This document shows, piece after piece, positions 44,555 to 56,240 of a stretch of DNA of 64,000 nucleotides. Position numbers and translations under genes: made by a program. Position 1 is the stretch's first letter; every line of letters begins with the position of its first letter. The stretch comes from Malachius bipustulatus (taxonomy: Eukaryota > Arthropoda > Insecta > Coleoptera > Melyridae), in the NCBI GenBank assembly GCA_910589415.1, contig OU342630.1, positions 66,150,186 to 66,214,185 on the forward strand, read 5' to 3'. The notes under the pieces were generated by a model that ran no database searches, had not been told where the DNA came from, and saw only the letters and a list, made by a program, of their open reading frames with translations.

Positions 44555-46755
44555 GGCCAGTAGAATCGTCCTCAAAAATGTGCTCAGTTTGCGTTACCAT
44601 GCACAAATTCTATACTATACAAAATTCGATAGAGGACCCTTAAGAGATGTTAAATCCAAATTTGCAGCACCGTGTGATTTTTTTTTACCAAGTTATGCCA
44701 AAAAACGTTTATTTTTTTATTTTTACGAATATCTCGGTTCTTATCTATCGCACATAAGCAAATGACATACCATTCTCTTCTTTATAGAATTACCTACATT
44801 TTTTATACAAATATTATTTTTGTTACACTGATAATAAAAACAATATCGAGGTTTAAAGTTAGAAAATTGTCTTTCGAATAAGGTTTTTTGTAAATTACTT
44901 ATTTTTTTGCATTTTAACGCTGGAAAGCCCTAGTAGTTTTTTAAAGAACAGTCAATTACCGTTACGCTGATTGGTCAATCATGAAAATCCGATAAACGAG
45001 TCTCTGGTAATCCACCTGAGAAATTGTGCATGTCGAAAATTGGTATTTTATCCTTTTTTTTTTTTCGTTAATTTTTTTATCTTTTGTGAGTGGAATTGTA
45101 GTGTGTATCTATTTTATTCATGAAAGTGAGTTTTGTGTGAGATATTGGGATCTGTCAGTGTATGTTTTCCCGGTGCTATCACGTGCGTTCTTAGTTGCGT
45201 GAAAACTTCTAGTCACCGTGACTAATTAAACGGTCAATTTATATTAACTCGGAAAACACGTCACCAATGTTTGTTTCAAAAACTTGGAAAAGGGTCAGAA
45301 AAAACTGAGTTCTACTCTTAAACCAGAAAAAATCATCTGCAACAAATGTTGTTATATTTTAAATCAAAAAAGCCGAACCACGAACTGATTGCGTCAACAG
45401 GAAAATAAGTCTTTATCGCTCTCTATGGCCGAAACAACGAAAAATCCTACGACGAATTTCGTTTCAACTTTTTCTCCCGCATGGGACAAAAGACAAAATC
45501 GGATCTTACTTCTTTACCACCATCAGAGTGAGCTGCTCAGCAGCATTCATTTCGAACTTTTTACCAAATCCAAGCATGGCTTGGCAATATCTTGGAAGCG
45601 GAAACCTGGGGCTGGAAGAGACATAAATGTGGATTAGAACCCGTAATGAGCACTAAAGATCCAATTTCATCTTCACATCTCAAGGTTATTTCCTGTGCAT
45701 GCACAAAAGATTGCGGGGCAGCTTGTGGATGCAGAAAAGCAGGACTGAAATGTTCTGCAGTTTGCAAGAACTGCTCAGTTCAAAGTTGTTTAAACGTCGC
45801 GGAAATCACTGACGACAGCAGCGATGATGAAGACATGTATTTGCTAACCACGGTTCCCCTGCCTCGCTATTATAGCCGAGCTAAGAATTCAGACAAAATT
45901 TATTGTGGAATAGTAAACAAAGAAAATGAGGAAGAACCTGGCCCATCGAAACGTGCTAGAAAAAAATAAAATTATAATCTTGACTCTTGTAAAAGCACTT
46001 TGTACTTTGTTTAACTGATTATTACTTGATTTTTCTTAAAAAAAAAATACACTCATATGTTTTTTACTTCAAATTTAGCAACTACCTAAGCATGCAATAA
46101 AGAAAGTATTCAAAATAAATATTATTTTACTTGTGTGTTTTTCCATTTAAAATATTGAATATTTATGAACAATAAACGTAGAAATGTTGCACATTAAATG
46201 TAAATTAAAACAAATGCTCAATTTTTCATGCGAGTTTTCGAGTCGTTGACGAATGTATTCGTCAATTCAAAATTGTACATCACCGACATGCACATGTTTG
46301 CGCGTAGATTGCCGGAGACTGGATTATTGGATTTTGAAGATTGACCTACCAGTGCACAGGTAATTGACTGTTCTTCAAAAAACTACTTGGACTTTCCAGC
46401 GGTAAAATGCAGAAAAAATAAGTAATTTGCAAAAAACCTTACTCAAAAGACAAATTTTTAACTTTAAACCTCAATATTATTTTTATTATCAGTGTAACAA
46501 AAATAATATTTCTATAAAAAATGTAGATAATTTCATAACGAAGAGAATGATATATTGTTTACTTTTGTGCAATAGATAGAAGCCGAGATATTCGTGAAAA
46601 TAAAATAAAAAACGCTTTTCTGCATAACTCGGTAAAAAAAAATCGCACGGTGCTGCAAATTTGGATTTAATATTTTCTAATGATCCTCTATCGAATTTCG
46701 TATAGTACAAAATTTGTGCATGATAACGCAAACTCAAAATACCATTCTACTGGCC
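44555..46755. mobile_element. 2.2-kb transposon with ~470-bp inverted repeats and a cargo/transposon gene remnant
   Basis: The left edge TAGGCCAGTAGAAT (44553) is matched inverted at the right edge (ATTCTACTGGCCTA, to 46757). The arms continue to about 45035 on the left and 46275 on the right with roughly 80-90 percent agreement by eye (for example CAAATTTGCAGCACCGTG near 44659 and its reverse near 46650). TA is a possible target duplication. Between the arms lies the CXC-protein pseudogene. The long arms and the single gene position suggest this gene belongs to the element. Confidence 0.75.
45304..45969 (+). pseudogene. C-terminal part of a CXC-domain (TSO1-like) invertebrate protein family, broken by stops
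   Basis: One frame gives, in order: a segment ending VFIALYG (45409-45429); LTSLPPSE followed by a stop, then AAQQHSFRTFYQIQAWLG (45505-45585); WGWKRH...LEPV (about 45607-45645); and a nine-cysteine block at 45694-45789 with spacing C-x-C-x3-C-x3-C-x-C-x6-C-x3-C-x2-C-x4-C. An acidic tail and a basic end (KRARKK) follow, with TAA at 45967. In-frame stops are TAA at 45406-45408 and TGA at 45529-45531. From memory this block order (LYG - LPPTSxAAxxHSxRxYxQxQxWLG - WGW - CXC) belongs to a widespread uncharacterised invertebrate family often present in many copies; the upstream part of that family is not visible here. CXC domains of this type bind DNA in TSO1/tesmin proteins, so DNA binding is a reasonable guess. 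The open stretch from 45592 is intact. Confidence 0.75.
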
Positions 46756-46759
46756 TAAG

Positions 46760-48008
46760 AGTTTCATGACGAACTGGAACTGATGTATCGAGCTCATTTT
46801 CCATGATGTTACGAACAATTTAAAAACTTTGTAGTCGAGCTTTCGACCACCAACACCTACCTGCCGGTAATATTGTCAAGAGGGCACTAGGGGAGAATTA
46901 GGAATCAGGTATTATATTATTTTATTAGGATCTAGTAAAGATAACAATAACAAATTAAAAGTTATTCAGGCCAACACACGAACTACTTACCGCAAAGTTT
47001 ATTTGTTATGGTCGATCAACGTGCAAGCTTGCAATTACTCAAGACACGAGCCATATTTTGGAAATATGTTATTATTACAAGCAAGTAATTGAAGGCAGTG
47101 TAACAAGGCTGTGCCAGAATTGAGAAATGCAGACTTGCACTTTTCGAGCTCGCACGTGGACTTTGATCTAACAAAGACACCAGAAACGAGGGCGACAGAC
47201 GATGACGGGGGGGAAGTAATAAAAGGTTTGGTCGGTCGCGCCTCGGGAGTTCTGACCCGGGGGGACTCCGTAGTAGTCGGATCCAGGGGTACGCGAAGCT
47301 CGCGAAAGGGGTGAGTTAAGTTGGTGTGTTGCGCCTTTGCCTTGTGGACCTACGTAAATCAGCCCGCCAAAAACCGAGAATTGGGTCATCTGGTCTCCAC
47401 TCCGGACAAGCCGGCGAACGAGCACGAGTTACCCTGAGAATAAGAATGTTGATGTAAGTACCATTTTATTTATATTGTTGAAATCATCTCAGGGGGGAAC
47501 TAGGTGCTAACATTCCAGGACACTCAGTGTTGTGTACTGCCCCTTTTAGAAATCATAACAATTGTCATAGTATTGTACGGATTTATAATAAATCAGTGGG
47601 GACCCCCCGAGCGAGAGGTAATTGTATTATTTTTTAAGTTAAATAAATTGAATGATCTTGTACTCTGTGTTCCCATTTACCCCCCTACATTCAAAATAAA
47701 CAGCTACGTCCCGTGCCACGCGCGACAATATGGGGTAACTTTCGAGCACGCCGAGATTATTTGAGACATTCGTGTAGGTGTTGTTTGAAAAACCCTACCT
47801 TTGGTATACTATCGAACTTACTGTCAAACGTTTCGACAAAAGTTACAATAAGAGTTATTTCTGCTGGTAAAAGTAGGTAAAGTCAACTTACCCAATTCCG
47901 CGGTAATTTTATCACCGCGTTCTATTAAAAAGCCTAAGAGGATATTTAAATGATGCCATTACGAAGGTAACATCACATTCAAAATTAAAATAATTAAAAC
48001 CCTAAAAA
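46760..48008. other. Unassigned region with GC-rich block 47100-47450
   Basis: The block is much more GC-rich than its flanks and includes a G-rich run (GATGACGGGGGGGAAG) near 47202. Open frames on both strands carry no motif I know. A TGTCAAGAGGGCAC start near 46877 resembles an LTR end, but no partner was found. It may be a retroelement scrap. Confidence 0.3.
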
Positions 48009-48012
48009 TATA

Positions 48013-48782
48013 CAGTGTGCTCCATTTTAATCTTTTTTTTTAACCATTGAGAAGGGGCATCATTTCCGGAAAAAAAGTTTCAAACACAAGTAACCCATTT
48101 TGAAGGGGGACATCGTTTGGAGCTAAAAACCACCCCCCACCCTTAACCCCCTACCTATGGGTGGGGATGACGTTGACTTTTTAAATAAGAACCCCCATTT
48201 ATTATTGCGTGCTATGATTTTGTATTAAACAATAAGAAACTTTTTTTAAAGCATTTTTTCATGCGATGAATTATCCCCTAAAATGCAATTCGAAAATTGA
48301 TTTTTCGATTTGCAATAACTTTCTGATGATGACTAAAGAACGGCCTCCACGGGAAAGTTGCAAGAGGCAAAAGTTGTTTGGGTTGGGAAAAGCCATCGAT
48401 TGGCCATATAAACTACCCCCACCCCCAATGAAAATTTCAAAGTTACCCCTAAAGATTGGGGGTGGTGGTGAAATTATAGGGATGGAGGTAGTTTTAATGC
48501 TCCACCGATGGCCCCTTTCAAACCAAACAACTTTTTCCTCTTGCAATTCTCCTCTGGAGGCCGTTGTACTTAACGTATTTAGTCGGCTATAAAAAATGTG
48601 GTTTCCTATTAAAGATGTCGAAGTAATCCCCACCGATAGACAGGCAGTTGAGGGTGGGGGATGGTTTTTGGTTACAAACGATATCCCCCTCCTAAGTGGA
48701 TAACTTGTGTCTAAATTTCTTTTCCGGAAATGATGCATTGTTCCAATAATTTCAAAAAAATATTGAAATAGATCACCCGGTG
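48013..48782. mobile_element. Foldback MITE (770 bp, TA duplication)
   Basis: The tips CAGTGTGCTCCATTTTAATC (left) and CACCGGGTGATCTATTTCAA (right, reversed) are diverged, but the arms pair well inward: GCATCATTTCCGGAAAA, ACACAAGT, GGGGGACATCGTTT, AACCACCCCCCACCCT and GGTGGGGAT are all mirrored. The two overlapping ORFs (108 and 155 codons on opposite strands) mirror each other through the palindrome and are not genes. Confidence 0.82.
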
Positions 48783-48784
48783 TA

Positions 48785-50030
48785 TGTATAAAAACAAGAG
48801 AAATGTGATCGTTTGAGTAACAATAACTATTACCAATACTACCTTGAAAATACGCATATACCTAAATATATACCTAAACAAACAATAGTCATCAATGTAA
48901 TGAAGTAAGGCAGAGAAAATACGCCGTGCCATACGGTGGATATTTTATTGCCGTAATAAAGCTTTCATTAGTTGTTATAGGCGCTTTAATTCCCTGTATA
49001 TTAGAGTCATCAGCGGTCGGCTCCTGCCACTCCTAGAGCAATATTATACTGGGAGTTCGTAATAAAAATCCCTCCAATTGCATGGGCTCGGTGATAAGGT
49101 CGGGCGCAGGGTGGTTTTCAGGAGTGGGAAGGGGTCGACACCGCCCCGAGGGAGATAACATCACTCCGACACCCGCTTATCACTGCAACTCATCAAATGT
49201 AGCTCCCAGGGATAATTACTTAGACCTGACCTGGATTTCGCTTTTCTGTAATTGTATCGTAAAATGAATGACAGTCTGCAGTTTATTTTTTATTTAACCA
49301 TAAGAGATAAACCAGAAGAAGAAAGATAATGGTCAATTACTTAGATTACATTGAATTAGAACAATGAATGCTTGTAACAGAATGTATTTTTAGATAATAT
49401 CTACATTATGACAGGCAACCGTATTTATGTTTTATGGATGTATTTATCAAGGCTGTGGAAATAGCCGGAATTTCCACTGTACAATCACAATGAGTTTTCA
49501 TATTTTGTTAGTCACCACAACTATTCCTGTCGAGATATCTTCTATAAACCCAGGAAGTAAAAAACCACCAAAGCTGCATGTAGCGAGTCTTTTCAAAGAT
49601 ACCTCTGGTTTGATCAAATGGTATATTTTGCTATTCCTTCTATCTTTGAAACATTCTTAAGATGGATTCAAAGTCCAATTGACTTAAAATACTCCCCACG
49701 TGCAATAACTAACATGCCACTTTGTGTCTCGATGACTTGAGTCTTCTGTACTTTAGATCGCCTGACTTTATCATCTTCATCACCGATTCTGCTTGAAATG
49801 GTTAAATACCCAGGCTACCACAAGAGTTAAGTGTACAGATTTGCCCGGTGAAAGCAAATAATCGTGTATTATATGTATTGTACTGCTTGCTTTGATCACC
49901 AGGTGACTAGGGGTACAGATTCAGCAAAAAATCCTGAGTCCAATAGAACTCCAGTCTATGGTAAGGCACCTTACAGGAATAAATATACGGAAAAAGTCAA
50001 CGAGTTGGTAAATACCTGGATCATTTTAAC
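48785..50030. other. Intergenic region with a GC-rich island at 49000-49220
   Basis: No gene recognised. The island stands out by composition only. Confidence 0.35.
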
Positions 50031-50039
50031 CCGGCATTG

Positions 50040-50096
50040 GTCGCTAGGTGAATTGTAACACCAGTGGTCGCTAGCGAGCGTTTCGCTCGCATGTAG
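50040..50096. repeat. Partial copy of the GTGGTCGCTAGCGAGCG repeat
   Basis: AGTGGTCGCTAGCGAGCGTTT here resembles the ends of the element at 50752-50986. A second short copy (CATTGGTCGCTAGGTG) precedes it at 50036. Confidence 0.5.
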
Positions 50097-50151
50097 AATC
50101 AACAGGCAAATGTGAAATAAACAGCACTATGAATTACAATATAGGGTGTTT

Positions 50152-50504
50152 GGTGATCGGACATCTAAAATTAAATTTACAAAAGCGCATTAGAAGCCTA
50201 AAAAGAATTTCCAGATCAGGCATTTTTTTGCCAGAGTATTTCCTAAACAAAGCCCTGCCTGGAAAAATTTATTGTTTTTTAGTAAAACAAATAAAAATTT
50301 AAATTTTAATTTAAGTTTTGATTAAATTTTAATTTGACTGCCTATGTACTCAAAAAATAAAATATTTACAGATGATTTAATTTTAGATTTTTGGAAATAT
50401 TTCCTGAACAAAGCTCAATCAGGAAAAAGTTATTCTTTTTTATGCTTATGATGCGGTTTTTTATATGAAATTTTATTTTGGCTGTCCGATAACCGAACAC
50501 CCTG
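50152..50504. mobile_element. Small inverted-repeat element (353 bp, TA duplication)
   Basis: The left end TAGGGTGTTTGGTGATCGGA pairs with the reversed right end CAGGGTGTTCGGTTATCGGA; both lie next to TA. Internal words TTTCCTAAACAAAGCCCTGC and TTTCCTGAACAAAGCTC tie it to the element at 10339-10760. Confidence 0.8.
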
Positions 50505-50751
50505 TATTAGCAATATTTGTTGTAGATATTTTCAAATAAGGAGGAATGGAATTGTTAACTTGCCAATATACATTTTTTTGGTAGATAACTATAGGATTTT
50601 TTTCATTAGATAACACAAACTGTTTGATTCTGAACTAAACTAACAGCCAAATGCTCGGTATACAATAAAAACAACAAATAACTTCATATAAAGAAATTAC
50701 ATCAACCCTTGCATATGGCTAGCAGACGTAAACATAAGAGCAGTTGAATGA

Positions 50752-50986
50752 CGTGAGTGGTCGCTAATGAGCGTTTAGCTCGCGCGGCGGCAACAGCGGT
50801 GAACGAAGTGTCCATAAAAAATAAATTTACCCGATTTTCATCACAAAATCTTTTCTATGTTTCTTCTTAAGGCTATAAACTAAGCTAGAAAAATCGACAA
50901 GATTGTACGGGTTCAAATAACATAATAATCACAGTTTAAAGACAATGGTGAGCTAAACGCTCATCTAGCGACCACTCGCGGGTTAA
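50752..50986. mobile_element. Small MITE with GAGTGGTCGCTA ends (about 235 bp)
   Basis: TGAGTGGTCGCTAATGAGCG (left) and its near-reverse at the right end (TGAGCGTTTAGCTCACC when reversed) frame an AT-rich core. Target duplication not clear. Confidence 0.65.
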
Positions 50987-51114
50987 GAATATATAAATAT
51001 TGAATTATTTTTGAAACGCCGCTTAGATTGTTTTGTTTCCTTAGTCAGAAGGTACATGTTAGAATTATTGAAAATGTATCAAGAAAAATGGATTCAACAT
51101 CCCCAAATGTGACG

Positions 51115-51765
51115 TACTTTATCCCATCTACTTGGGGACGACCTTCTTTGTCCAACTCCATTCAGCACGATTTTGTCCAGTATCGAGGGGTATAGGGGAT
51201 CTTTCAGATTTTTCTGGGCCGTCGTCAATCAGGTGGCGGGTGGTTTTCCACGTGTGTGTTCTATCGTCGGCAAGTCAAGGGTAAGTCTCACCATAGGACC
51301 ATTTGTGCGCCTGTAGATGTGGTCGAACCATCGTACTTCTTTCTCTTTCATCTTGTCGACATTTGAAACAACTTTAAAACTTTATCTTATGTACCTCCTC
51401 ATGACTAAATTTGTATAGTAGTGTGACTAGTGACTAGTGACTAGTGTGACCGGCTGAATGGTACTTTTTTTGTCGCCCAGCAGTCTGATTCGTATAGAAC
51501 AGCAGGTGTAATGGCTGTTTTGTACTTCTTACACTTACCCTTTGATCATAAGAGGTATTTTCCTGTTACAAATTACGCCTGGGAGTTGTCTCAACTTCAT
51601 CCATCCAACTCTAGCTCGGTAAGTTACATCTCGCAACAGTGCTTTAAGACTTCTGCCAGAATATCATCTGGTCATGTTAGTTATTTTTCATTTGCTGTAC
51701 CGCTGTTTTTATTTCTTCAAGATATATTTCTATGCGAGGCCCCACCACTGGTTTAGGCTTACAGT
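51115..51765 (-). pseudogene. LINE reverse transcriptase pseudogene, C-terminal half
   Basis: Reading the minus strand from 51765: LEEIKTAVQQMKNN then, in another frame, PDDILAEVLK (the 'NGKAxGPDDIPxEVxK' block); a deletion; RVGWMKLRQLPGVICNRKIP (51540-51610); YKTAITPAVLYESDCWATKK (51466-51530); KEVRWFDHIYRRTNGPMVR (about 51285-51345); then GKPP and a stop. These are the consecutive blocks of the RT thumb and tail of RTE/BovB-type LINE proteins (VLCDxKxPxxLKGKxYxTxVRPAxLYGxECW; LRWFGHVxRR). Frameshifts and a large internal deletion that removes the catalytic palm make it non-functional. Confidence 0.82.
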
Positions 51766-51769
51766 ACCT

Positions 51770-53390
51770 ACTCTTTATTTCTTGGATGGGACGTGTTCAG
51801 TAGACGTTCATATATTTAAGCTATGAACTATTATGTATATCCAATTTCATCCAATTCCAAATTGACACTTTCACATTGATTATTTGTCGAAGTTCGTTTC
51901 TGATATTAATTTTGCAATATATCGCCTTGCCTGCTTTTTAACTTTCCACCTCGTTTCAAGTGTCATTGAAGCGAATCCCCGTAATTTGTCTCAAGGGTCG
52001 TCCTAAGAACGTAATATTAAAACCAAGAATCTTCAGATTTATTGAGGCGTCTTCATATTGATGAAAAGTTTGCAAAAATATGCCAATTTGATCAATTTTC
52101 GGTAGGTATTTTCATTTTATCAAAGAACTACTGCAAATCCTGAGTTTTCAACCACTTAGGTGTAGTTCGGCTTCAGTCATAGGAATTGATTAGGTATAGC
52201 GAATTCGACAACCTCTTGAGCTCCTCTTTATTGAATATGAATTTTTCATAACCAGTTATGGCCTCCAGTAGGTCGTTGTACTTTATTAATATATTTTATT
52301 TGATATTAAGCTCTAATCGGTGCCTAAACGTTATAAATTAGGAAAATTTTGCTAACTCATTCTGTGTCAGTGGCACGATAAATTATGCCTCAAGAAACTA
52401 GTCCAAGTTAAGTGTTAAGTAATAATCTCAATAAGAAAACGCAGTAAATTTACCTTCAGTCTTGTTACTCTTGAAAATGATCATGTAAGTTGAAAAAAGC
52501 TGAGCCTGAAATAAAAACTAGTGTGGAAAGTTACAAACTTTTTGAAGAACTAGAGTTTAGTCACGTGTCATACAAGGAGGCTTATGCAACGATAGTCTTT
52601 CGTGAAAAAAATATTCTGGAGGAATCGTCAGGCGATTCTCCCTTTAACGATATTAGAGACAATGCTATTATCGTTACTGGTGATTGCTAGCTACTAAGAG
52701 AACAAGGATACCCTATTTCCGGTAGACACGAGTAGATTAAGCTTGGTGGGCGGTATTTAAGTTTACAACAAGACGAAATAAGACTTTGAGGGAGTTGTTT
52801 ACAGTTAAATTATTATCAAGATTAATTTCTTCTAGATACTCAGAAATTTTTTATGTAACCCCAATTTAAATTTCTTTATTTTGTTTGTCACTGTAATAAA
52901 ATAATACAATAATTATAACTTGTAGCTAAACAAAGAACTTTATGAATATGTTTAGCCCTCTTTACATCCCCTTCTATAATTCGAGTATCAAAAATTCCAT
53001 TCATTGCTCGGTAGAACTATTTTTATTTTACGACATCAAATAATGTCCTAAAAACAGACTACGTGGTTGCGTCGTCTCGTTGGATTTTCTTTCTCTCTGT
53101 CTTTCAAGATTCTTGTCGAAGTGCACCGATGTTGTTGGTCCGATCGGCGGTTGGGGGTTTCTTTTAAAACGCTATTAAACCAATAAGGTGTACATCAGTC
53201 AAACATTAACTCTTTTCCTCTAACAAAATTTTACCTTAATAATAAATTTTGTCTCATACTGCCAGAACGTAACGGCAACGTAGCTCCTAAAGTAAGAAGA
53301 CGGAAATCACACTTTTAAATAGAAAAGCGTCCATGTGCCGTTATATTTGATACAATCCGGATTCAATCTTCTTTTTCTAAAGGTGCTTAT
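51770..53390. other. AT-rich region; one unrecognised ORF
   Basis: 52490-52690 on the plus strand is open for 66 codons with acidic, protein-like composition (ending IIVTGDC), but I cannot place it. Nothing else is supported. Confidence 0.3.
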
Positions 53391-53394
53391 CTTA

Positions 53395-54470
53395 TTATTA
53401 GTTTGGCGACCACGTCTGTGCATCTTATCCTGTTCACTGCAACTTGGAACAGTTCAGTTGATGTTAGGTCTGTTCATTTTTTGAAATTTGCAGGCCAATA
53501 TATACGCCTGCATCTAGGGCCCCTCTTGTCCTCAATTTTACCTTGTAGAGGATCAGTTGTAGAAGTCAGTATTTATCGTTTCCCAAAATGTGGCCAAAGT
53601 GAGCGAGTTTTCTGTTCTTTATGTTCTTCTAGTTTGGTGTAAATGCAAGACTGAATAATAAGGAGTAGTTTAAGTGTGAGGTTCATCAAACTAATCAATC
53701 TGTGGTCATTGCATTTCCTATCGTTGGTCTCTTTGGGAATTGGAATGAACACTCAAAGCAGCCAGTCCTTTGGTAATTGTCCGGTCTCATATATGATGTT
53801 GAATAGTTTGGTAATAGCTATAGTTTGGAGTGCCTCCATCAACTTCAGAATTTCTCCATGAACATTACCAGGTCCGAGGAATTTTCCATCTTTCAGTCGT
53901 TTAATGGCCATTTCAACTTCCTCATTCGTTATCTTTTGGCCGTACGGTTGGTGTTCCTTCTGTATCTTTGAATAGTTCGTGCATGCGTTGCTTTGTCTCC
54001 TCGGTTTGTACTCAATTCTGATCAAGACTTGACCTCAGTTGTCCATGAATTTCTCCGCCAGCAACGTCTCCTGTATTTCCTTCGTTTCCTTTATTTTCCG
54101 AGTTATGTTCTTATTATTAGTAGTTTTATATCCTCTTGGGGAGTCATTATGTTTATATTTGTAACTAATAGATTGTGGTCTCAGAATACATTTGCTCCCG
54201 GGTATGTTTTTTCTGCGGTAATGGAATTTTGAAACTATTTATTTGTGTTTTTAAAGTCAATTTTATTCCTTATGGTTCTCTTCAGAGAATCGCTGGGAGC
54301 ATTCCATGTACAGCCTTCTGGGAAGTATCTTGAAACATGTACTCATGACAACCTTGTTTGTCTCTTGGCAGCATTGAACCAGTCTTCATTCTTTTTAATT
54401 TCTCCTGCATTTGACGTCAAACTAGTGCAACTCACTCTATCCTGTAGGATTCAATAACCTTTGATCGCTT
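53395..54470 (-). pseudogene. LINE endonuclease/reverse transcriptase pseudogene
   Basis: On the minus strand, ITNEEVEMAIKRLKDGKFLG followed by GPGNVHGEILKL and ETGQLPKDWLL (53753-53935) is the N-terminal RT block of insect non-LTR elements. PIPKETNDRKCNDHRLISLM follows after a stop. The frame then jumps, across a large deletion, to the protein tail (GKIEDKRGPRCRRIYWPANF, ELFQVAVNR; 53400-53530). Upstream, near 54165-54190, PGANVF and DHNLLVTNIN resemble the end of the endonuclease domain (RPGADxxSDHxLL). Many stops. CR1- or RTE-like; the clade is not certain. Confidence 0.8.
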
Positions 54471-55505
54471 CCTAGTTGAACTTAAATATTAATTGATCAC
54501 CGTCGGAAATTAATTATTCTAGCGAATGATGAGCTAATATGCATGTCTAGCTCGTTATGTAGGTATTAGATATGGGTGCACATTAGAACCATAATAATGA
54601 ATGCACTACTTCTTGCATATTATAGGTTCCGTGCTACCAAGAATTCATGTCTGTTAAGATATATATCTTAACAGACACTTAAGTATATCTGGTAAAATAG
54701 GCCTCGTAGTTAAACTTGTTACATGTATACTTCCACGTGTAAAAGGTTGAAAATAATTATGGGAGTTTATTAACATTTGTCTATACCTAGGTAGGTATGG
54801 GGGCAGTTTTATTTTCATATAAATAGAGTTTTCTTCTTTCGATTATTTATCTTTTTAATTATTTTAGATATACCTATATAGAGCTTATCTAAAATAGTTT
54901 ATCATGTGGGCAATTCGAACATAATCATTTCTATAGTATAATAAAATAGAAACTACGTAGTTGAATATGTTTTTTTACATAATTTGATCTAGTCAGCACC
55001 TGGTATAAGTAGGTTGGTACAGTAATAAGTGTATCAAATGTGTATGCAAATGTAAATGTAAACCATCCATAATTAACAAAAAAATGCAATTACAGTTCAA
55101 ACTCCAGCTTGTTAAACTTATTCATTCAAAAACCACAATTTCTTTTTGTGCAATCATGCAATATTGATGCAATATAATATCTCATGAAATTGCCATGAAT
55201 ATGAGTATCAGTCATAATAAAACGTTGGATTTTATTGAGGTAAATGTGACCATAATAAAGAGGTCAGGAGTGTTAGTTAATCTGGGTGTCCAGAAATCTG
55301 ATAAAAAGTTTACAATTTACATAAAGTAAAATAGATAATAATAAAAAATACTTGTAGTAAAAAATTCTAAATGACGGAATCTTTCGTTCTATCCTCTCAC
55401 CAGAGCTGCGGGTACTTTATCCCATATCATCCAGGAAATTTGAGAACTTCTCTTAATGTTCATTGTTCTAAAAAAAATGTATGGAAACCTGATTAAAATA
55501 GACAC
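54470..55505. other. AT-rich region with a perfect 30-bp palindrome
   Basis: TGTCTGTTAAGATAT and its exact reverse complement meet at 54648-54677. It could be a hairpin, a DNA-binding site or a chance structure. No gene. Confidence 0.5.
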
Positions 55506-55810
55506 GCCCACAGGGGTGGATGGAGTGACCTAAACGATTACCGGCCCGGGAAATTAAAGGAAGCGGCCCAAAGAATATGTGACTGGCAGGCGAAAATCTT
55601 TATGACTAATAGCAAAAATTTTGTTGATACCCAAGTGTTTTACATCAATAATAGTCGCCAAAAAATAAAGCTAAAAAATATTCTTACTTGTACTTACTTG
55701 ATAAAAATTTCGAACTGAAAAAAAAAAACAGATCCATAATGAACACAATATTTTATTCAAAGACATCAATCAAATAGAGAATAAAGTGAAAATTAAACTT
55801 AACAAATGAA

Positions 55811-56110
55811 CTAAATAAACCAATAGAAAATGTACTCCAGAATTCTATACATAGAAATGAAAATTTTAAACATCAACAATTTTTTCATTTGCGAAGACGT
55901 TTCTGCAAAAGCATTAATGACATTTTCGTTATCAATTGTACTTAAATTCGCCTTTTCTATGCTCATCAACATGAAGGCTTCCAGATTATCATTCGACATC
56001 AATCTATTTCGTAGTCTGTTTTTTATAAATTTTAACTCAGAGAAGGAACGCTCACAATGCACTTGTGAAATTGATAACGTAAGAAGAAATTTGTATGCTG
56101 TTGCCAACAC
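55811..56110 (-). pseudogene. hAT transposase, C-terminal dimerisation domain
   Basis: The frame reads LLTLSISQVHCERSFSELKF then IKNRLRNRLMSNDNLEAFML and MSIE. This is the hAT dimerisation signature (vTxxxCERSFSkLkxIKxxLRxxmxxxrLxxLxlxSIE). The domain is open for 99 codons, but the catalytic RNase H-like part that should precede it is missing, so the gene is truncated. Confidence 0.85.
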
Positions 56111-56240
56111 AGGATAAGCTTAATTATTTTTGATATAAATTAAATCTTATGATGGTTTTGTAGCAACAGTTCGCACAATTTCCACAATTTTTGCACAAAG
56201 TATTCGCTTCCTCAGAATCGTCCAAAAATTTAACTGATTA

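Noticed and set aside
48266..48738. Overlapping ORFs of 108 and 155 codons
   Set aside because: They lie in a palindromic MITE and are complementary to each other; proline and isoleucine runs come from C-rich and T-rich arms.
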